Shown here: positions 57,575-61,635 of the stretch, piece after piece
How positions within the stretch are numbered: position 1 is the first letter of the stretch
How the letters are laid out: the number at the start of each line of letters is the position of its first letter
NCBI GenBank assembly: GCA_963517825.1
Contig: CAUQGB010000002.1
Coordinates: 1 to 61,635 of the forward strand
Source of the DNA: Nanogingivalis sp963517825
Lineage (GTDB): Bacteria > Patescibacteriota > Saccharimonadia > Saccharimonadales > Saccharimonadaceae
DNA length: 61,635 nucleotides
Reading direction: 5' to 3'
The notes under the pieces: generated by a model
The model's input: only the letters and a program-made list of their open reading frames with translations
The model's database searches: none
What the model was told of the DNA's origin: nothing
Program-made: the position numbers and the translations under genes

Positions 57575-58825
57575 ATGCGATTATCAAAACTATATACCAA
57601 AACTAGTAAAACCGTTCCATCTGGCGAAGAAGCTAAAAACGCACAACTTTTGATTAAAGCTGGATTTGTGCATAAAGAAATGGCCGGCGCTTATGATTAT
57701 TTGCCGCTCGGTTTCAAAGTGTTAGAAAATATTAAAAAAATCGTGCGTGAAGAGCTTGAAAAAATCGACGCTAATGAAATTTTAATGACAACCCTTCAAC
57801 GCCGTGAAGTTTGGGAACGCACAACTCGCTGGAACGATGATGTTGTGGATGTTTGGTTTAAGACTGCGCTTAAAGATAAAACAGAAGTTGGTTTAGGTTG
57901 GAGTCATGAAGAGCCAATCGTTGAAATGCTCAAAAGCCACATTCAATCATATAAAGATTTGCCAGTTTCGGTTTTTCAATTTCAAAATAAAATGCGAAAC
58001 GAACTCCGTGCAAAAAGCGGAATTATGCGTGGTCGTGAATTTTTGATGAAAGATTTGTATTCTGTTCACGCCACAAAAGAAGATTTAGAAAACTATTATT
58101 CTAAAGTTTCGAAAGCGTATGAGCGAATTTTCGAACGTCTCGGTTTGGGTGAAGATACTTTCGTAACTTTCGCTAGCGGTGGTGCGTTCACAAAATTTAG
58201 TCATGAATTCCAAACAATTTGTGATGCCGGTGAAGATTATGTTTATTTGAAGCGCGACGGCGAAAAAACTCTTGCTTTCAACGAAGAAATTTTAGACCAA
58301 GCAATTGAAGAAGGTGAAATTGATTCGAAAGAAGGATTAGAGAAAGTTAAGACTGCTGAAGTCGGCAATATCTTTAATTTTGGTACGCAAAAAACCGATG
58401 AAATGGGACTTTATTTTACTGACAAAAACGGTGAGCGAAAATCTGCTTGGATGGGTTCATACGGAATTGGAATCACTCGCGTAATGGGTGTGATTGCTGA
58501 AAAATTCAGTGATGAAAAAGGTTTGATTTGGCCAGAAAACGTTGCTCCAGCTAAAATTTACCTTGTGCAAATTGGTGAAAAATCACAAGAATTAGCGGAA
58601 GAAATTTATAATGAATTTTCGAAAAAGGGAATCGAAGTTTTATTTGATGATCGCAATCTTCGCCCGGGCCAAAAATTTGCCGACGCCGAATTGATGGGAA
58701 TTCCTTATCGACTTACAGTTTCTGATCGACTACTTGAAAGCGGTGAATTTGAAATTGTAGAACGCTCAACTGGTGAAGTTCAAATGCTTTCAAAAGAAGA
58801 GCTTTTCGAAAAATTTTCAAAATAA
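57575..58825 (+). CDS. proS: Prolyl-tRNA synthetase, short form without the editing insertion
   Basis: A 416-aa class II synthetase. Motif 2 lies in FQFQNKMRNELRAKSGIMRGREFLMKD (given in part) and motif 3 in MGSYGIGITRVMGVI; the C-terminal anticodon domain follows. Bacterial-type ProRS is about 570 aa with an inserted editing domain between motifs 2 and 3; that insertion is absent, so Ala-tRNA-Pro mistakes would need another enzyme. AGAGGAG precedes the ATG. Confidence 0.94.
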   Translation: MRLSKLYTKTSKTVPSGEEAKNAQLLIKAGFVHKEMAGAYDYLPLGFKVLENIKKIVREELEKIDANEILMTTLQRREVWERTTRWNDDVVDVWFKTALKDKTEVGLGWSHEEPIVEMLKSHIQSYKDLPVSVFQFQNKMRNELRAKSGIMRGREFLMKDLYSVHATKEDLENYYSKVSKAYERIFERLGLGEDTFVTFASGGAFTKFSHEFQTICDAGEDYVYLKRDGEKTLAFNEEILDQAIEEGEIDSKEGLEKVKTAEVGNIFNFGTQKTDEMGLYFTDKNGERKSAWMGSYGIGITRVMGVIAEKFSDEKGLIWPENVAPAKIYLVQIGEKSQELAEEIYNEFSKKGIEVLFDDRNLRPGQKFADAELMGIPYRLTVSDRLLESGEFEIVERSTGEVQMLSKEELFEKFSK

Positions 58826-58857
58826 TCAAAAATCTTGAAAAAACAAGGCTTAAGCAT

Positions 58858-58863
58858 TATAAT
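58858..58863 (+). promoter_or_regulatory. Dehydrogenase promoter -10 (leaderless)
   Basis: TATAAT, 8 bases before the ATG at 58872. Confidence 0.55.
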
Positions 58864-58871
58864 TGGTATAT

Positions 58872-59861
58872 ATGAAAATCATTGCTTATAGTGTACGAAA
58901 AGATGAGCTCCAGTATTTTGAGAAATTTGCGGAGCAATTTGGTATTGAATATGCCACAACTTCAAAAGATTTAAATGCTGAAACAGTAAAACTAGCCGAA
59001 GGATTCGACGCGGTTTCTTCATATACTTCAAGTGAAGAATTGAACGATGTTTGGGAACCGCTTTCGAAGATGGGGATTTCTTATTTTACCGTTCGAACAG
59101 CTGGTTATGATGGCATAGATATCGAAAAGGCTAAAAGTTTTGGTATTAAAATCTCGAACGTTCCGCAATATTCGCCAAGTGCGATTGCTGAATTCGCGGT
59201 TGCGTTATCTTTGGCAACACTTCGAAAAATACCCCTTTGTCTTTCACGTGCAAAAAACCAAAATTTCTCGGTAAATAATTTGATGGGTCGCGAGCTTAAC
59301 ACGATGACTATCGGAATTATCGGCACAGGTCACATCGGCTTAACAACGGCTAATGTTTTCAAAGCTTTTGGTGCTAAAATTATTGCGTATGATACTTTCC
59401 AAAATCCACAGGCGCAAAATATCTTAGAATATAAATCTCTTGACGAAGTCTTTGCGGAAAGCGATTTAATATCACTCCATATACCGTTAACTTCGGAAAA
59501 CCGTCATATCATTAATGCTGAAAGCATCGCTAAAATGAAGGACGGCGTAGTTGTCATTAATACTGCGCGCGGTGGGCATGTAAACTCAGAAGATTTGCGA
59601 GATGCTTTAGTGAGTGGAAAAGTTGCAGCGGCTGGACTTGATGTCTTTGAGCATGAAAAGAGTTTGATTCGTAAAGATTTGAGCGGAAAAATCATTGAAG
59701 ATTCAGTTTATCGTGACTTAGCAAACCTTCCGAATGTAATTATCACACCACATGTTGCATTTAATACAGATGTTGCGGTGCAGAATATGGTTAAAATGTC
59801 AACAGAAAATCTAATTAGCTTCAAAAACGCAGGAACAACCGATAATGAGATCACGAAGTAA
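58872..59861 (+). CDS. D-2-hydroxyacid dehydrogenase (D-lactate dehydrogenase-like)
   Basis: A 329-aa NAD-dependent enzyme. The Rossmann motif is GIIGTGHIGLTTANVF, the catalytic Arg is in NTARGG, the Glu in LDVFEHE, and the His in ITPHVAF. The pattern DAVSSYTS and TVRTAGYDGIDI follows fermentative D-lactate dehydrogenases, which would regenerate NAD+ in a fermenting cell. The ATG at 58872 is chosen over a TTG at 58863 inside the -10 region. Confidence 0.9.
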   Translation: MKIIAYSVRKDELQYFEKFAEQFGIEYATTSKDLNAETVKLAEGFDAVSSYTSSEELNDVWEPLSKMGISYFTVRTAGYDGIDIEKAKSFGIKISNVPQYSPSAIAEFAVALSLATLRKIPLCLSRAKNQNFSVNNLMGRELNTMTIGIIGTGHIGLTTANVFKAFGAKIIAYDTFQNPQAQNILEYKSLDEVFAESDLISLHIPLTSENRHIINAESIAKMKDGVVVINTARGGHVNSEDLRDALVSGKVAAAGLDVFEHEKSLIRKDLSGKIIEDSVYRDLANLPNVIITPHVAFNTDVAVQNMVKMSTENLISFKNAGTTDNEITK

Positions 59862-61635
59862 TATTTTTCAAAAAATTGCCAAAATTACGTCGCTATTTTT
59901 AGTGGCGGTTTTGGTTTTTAGCTTTGCTTTTGGCGAATTTTCGAATCAAGCTTTCGCTAGAAGGCGACGAAATAGTGAAGATAAAGAAGCTATGCTACGA
60001 CTAAAAAATGAGAATATCGTTTTTTCTAAATTTGATGCAAAATATAATTTTAGTGCTGATGAAAGGGGAAACACTAACCTCGAGATTACTGAGGATTTCT
60101 CGGCTAATTTTTTGAGAGGTGGAATAAATCACGGGATTGAGCGCGCAATTCCACGTTTTTTTGATGGTAAAACCATTTTTAATGGAGAGATTGAAGTTAA
60201 AATGGACGGCGGAAGTGTGCCGTATTCAACCTATCATAATAACGGCAACGTAGTTGTTCGAATTGGAGATGCAAGTAAATTTGTTTATGGTAGGCATGAT
60301 TATCAGTTGAAATATAGTTTCAAGAATGTACTTTTAACAAAAGATTATGTCCAAAAGCTGATTGTAAACACTAACGGTTTGCAGTGGCGACAGTCTTTTG
60401 GTGAAGTTATCGCAACAGTTAATTTGGATCCTTCGGTTTTAAAAGAGTTTAATGGTACAGTAAAGTGTTTTGTTGGTGAACAATATTCAACTAAAAAATG
60501 TAATGGTCTTGGGTATAAGCCAGTAGAGGGATTTTTTCAATTTTCGCAAAAAGGCGTTCTTGCTGGAGAAAATCTAACTTTTGAAATTGATTTTAATAAT
60601 GAATTTGCTCAGCCTGAATTAAATATTGTCGATATTAGCACGATTATTATTGGAATTTTAGGTATAATTTTAGCCCTAATTATGCTATATTTTAGTATTC
60701 GGGTTTTCTTAAATTACAATTCAATCAAGAAAGAAAATGAATTTTCGAAAGCGATCGTTCCTCAATATCTGCCACCAAAAATTGAGGAATTAGACATCTT
60801 AGATGCTGGAAATTTGATAAAATCTAATAAAAAACTTACCGCAGCAATGCTGTTTTTTGCGGTGAATGGTAATATTCAAATTATTGAAGATTCTTCGAAG
60901 GGTTTGTTTGGTAGTGAGATAAAGAGTTATAAAATTCAACTTTTAAACCAGAATAATTTAAATCAAGATATGATTTCGTTACTGAATTCATTTTTCGAAG
61001 ATGAAACTGAACTAGACTTATCGGAGAGGATGAGTAGCGCACAGGCCTCTGAGATTTCTTCAAAAGTTTTGAATTCTGCGTTTAATAAGACTTCTTATTA
61101 TGTTCAAGAAAAACCAGCAATTTTTAATATTTCTCAGTTTTTGGCCGGCGGAGTGGTCGTGGCAGCTTCAGGGGCTCTGTTCTTGAGTGAAGTGATAATT
61201 AGCTTGGTTTCGACTGTTTCACCTTGGTTTATAGTTATAGTGGCTTCTTTAATTATATCTGTTGTGCTTTCTGTTTTGATATTTATTATTGCGAATACAA
61301 AAATTCCATCTCGAAAAGGTGCTGAAGCTAAGAATTATCTCGAAGGCTTAAAGCTTTATATTTCAGTAGCAGAAAGCGAACGATTAAAGTTCTCACAAAG
61401 CTTGCAAAACTCTGAAAGATTCCAGACTGAATTTGGTGGCTCTCGTGTAAAACTTTATGAAAAACTTTTACCTTGGGCAGCGTTGTTTGGATTAGAGAAG
61501 TCTTGGGCGAAAGTGCTTGAATCACAATTTCGAGATGAAGATTATTTACCAGGTTGGTATGCTGGTTCAACAGTGTTTAATGCTACGATGTTTTCTAACA
61601 TCTTGAATAGCTTTAATAGCGCAATGAGTAGTTAC
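59845..61635 (+). CDS. DUF2207 membrane protein, cut by the window end
   Basis: An open frame of 597 codons from the ATG at 59845 to the end of the window without a stop; the 3' part is missing. A signal-like helix (about 15-35: SLFLVAVLVFSFAFGEF) leads to an external beta domain beginning FDAKYNFSADERGNTNLEITED in part, with GGINHGIERAIPR. A transmembrane helix (about 263-287) and two more near 440-485 follow, then the hallmark GAEAKNYLEGLKLYISVAE and YEKLLPWAALFGLEKSWAKV. This is the DUF2207 architecture, function unknown. It overlaps the dehydrogenase by 17 bases. Confidence 0.88.
   Translation, partial: MRSRSNIFQKIAKITSLFLVAVLVFSFAFGEFSNQAFARRRRNSEDKEAMLRLKNENIVFSKFDAKYNFSADERGNTNLEITEDFSANFLRGGINHGIERAIPRFFDGKTIFNGEIEVKMDGGSVPYSTYHNNGNVVVRIGDASKFVYGRHDYQLKYSFKNVLLTKDYVQKLIVNTNGLQWRQSFGEVIATVNLDPSVLKEFNGTVKCFVGEQYSTKKCNGLGYKPVEGFFQFSQKGVLAGENLTFEIDFNNEFAQPELNIVDISTIIIGILGIILALIMLYFSIRVFLNYNSIKKENEFSKAIVPQYLPPKIEELDILDAGNLIKSNKKLTAAMLFFAVNGNIQIIEDSSKGLFGSEIKSYKIQLLNQNNLNQDMISLLNSFFEDETELDLSERMSSAQASEISSKVLNSAFNKTSYYVQEKPAIFNISQFLAGGVVVAASGALFLSEVIISLVSTVSPWFIVIVASLIISVVLSVLIFIIANTKIPSRKGAEAKNYLEGLKLYISVAESERLKFSQSLQNSERFQTEFGGSRVKLYEKLLPWAALFGLEKSWAKVLESQFRDEDYLPGWYAGSTVFNATMFSNILNSFNSAMSSY

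Overview
The window is a compact, AT-rich (below 40% G+C by eye) bacterial chromosome segment with about 63 protein genes, two tRNA genes, no rRNA, no insertion sequence and no CRISPR array. The gene content points to Candidatus Saccharibacteria (TM7) or a close Patescibacteria/CPR relative: a short IF-2, a Cys-free type-B bL31, a 106-aa winged-helix protein, a DUF5663-like protein, DUF2207, LPxTG-like wall-anchored proteins, a class III prepilin, and no amino-acid, lipid or nucleotide biosynthesis in 61 kb. TGA is used as a stop (for example the ROK gene at 1800 and the prepilin gene at 15587), so the UGA=Gly code of Gracilibacteria/SR1 does not apply. The assignment is inference from gene content, not from a marker tree.

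Layout. 31-2.6 kb: an ADP-ribosyltransferase-like orphan, a KGG-repeat protein, an M78-like peptidase and a ROK kinase. 2.7-6.3 kb: rpsA, infB, a DUF5663-like protein. 6.3-13.7 kb: fmt-def, an apparently frameshifted small gene with a neighbour, priA, a winged-helix regulator, recJ, a glycosyltransferase. 13.8-17.9 kb: rpsU, an inserted small gene, yqeY, a prepilin, adk-map-CDF transporter. 17.9-21.4 kb: tRNA-Thr, tRNA-Tyr, ftsA-ftsZ-nrdR and a thioredoxin-fold gene. 21.5-26.4 kb: two small genes, then a T-box riboswitch, a PD-(D/E)XK/DUF5655 protein and ileS. 26.4-32.4 kb: large surface proteins (membrane-anchored 677-aa protein, LPHTG protein, collagen-like protein) and rplU. 32.5-41.6 kb: parA-parB, lepB, a membrane protein, htrA, prmC-prfA, ung, rpmE2, an APNTG surface protein and a small orphan. 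41.7-48 kb: rpsB-tsf, a first islet of minus-strand orphan genes (one frameshifted), serS, nrdH, hpf, an orphan pair. 48-61.6 kb: secA, an M16 peptidase, xseA-xseB, a second minus-strand orphan islet, frr, rseP, a CPBP protease, greA, proS, a D-2-hydroxyacid dehydrogenase and a DUF2207 protein cut by the window end.

The strongest regulatory finds are these. (1) A T-box riboswitch (22367-22537) reads an Ile AUC specifier in the terminal loop of a very short Stem I and lies before a nuclease-like gene plus ileS. (2) An NrdR repressor has lost every zinc-ribbon cysteine but keeps the DNA-contact core and ATP cone, while a pair of NrdR-box-like palindromes exactly 31 bp apart precedes nrdH elsewhere in the window. 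(3) At least 14 genes have a -10 hexamer only 6-8 nt before the ATG, implying leaderless mRNAs, whereas accessory genes have leaders and strong GGAGG sites. (4) The palindrome TTCGAA (usually TTTCGAAA) is about ten-fold over-represented in all frames and in intergenic DNA.
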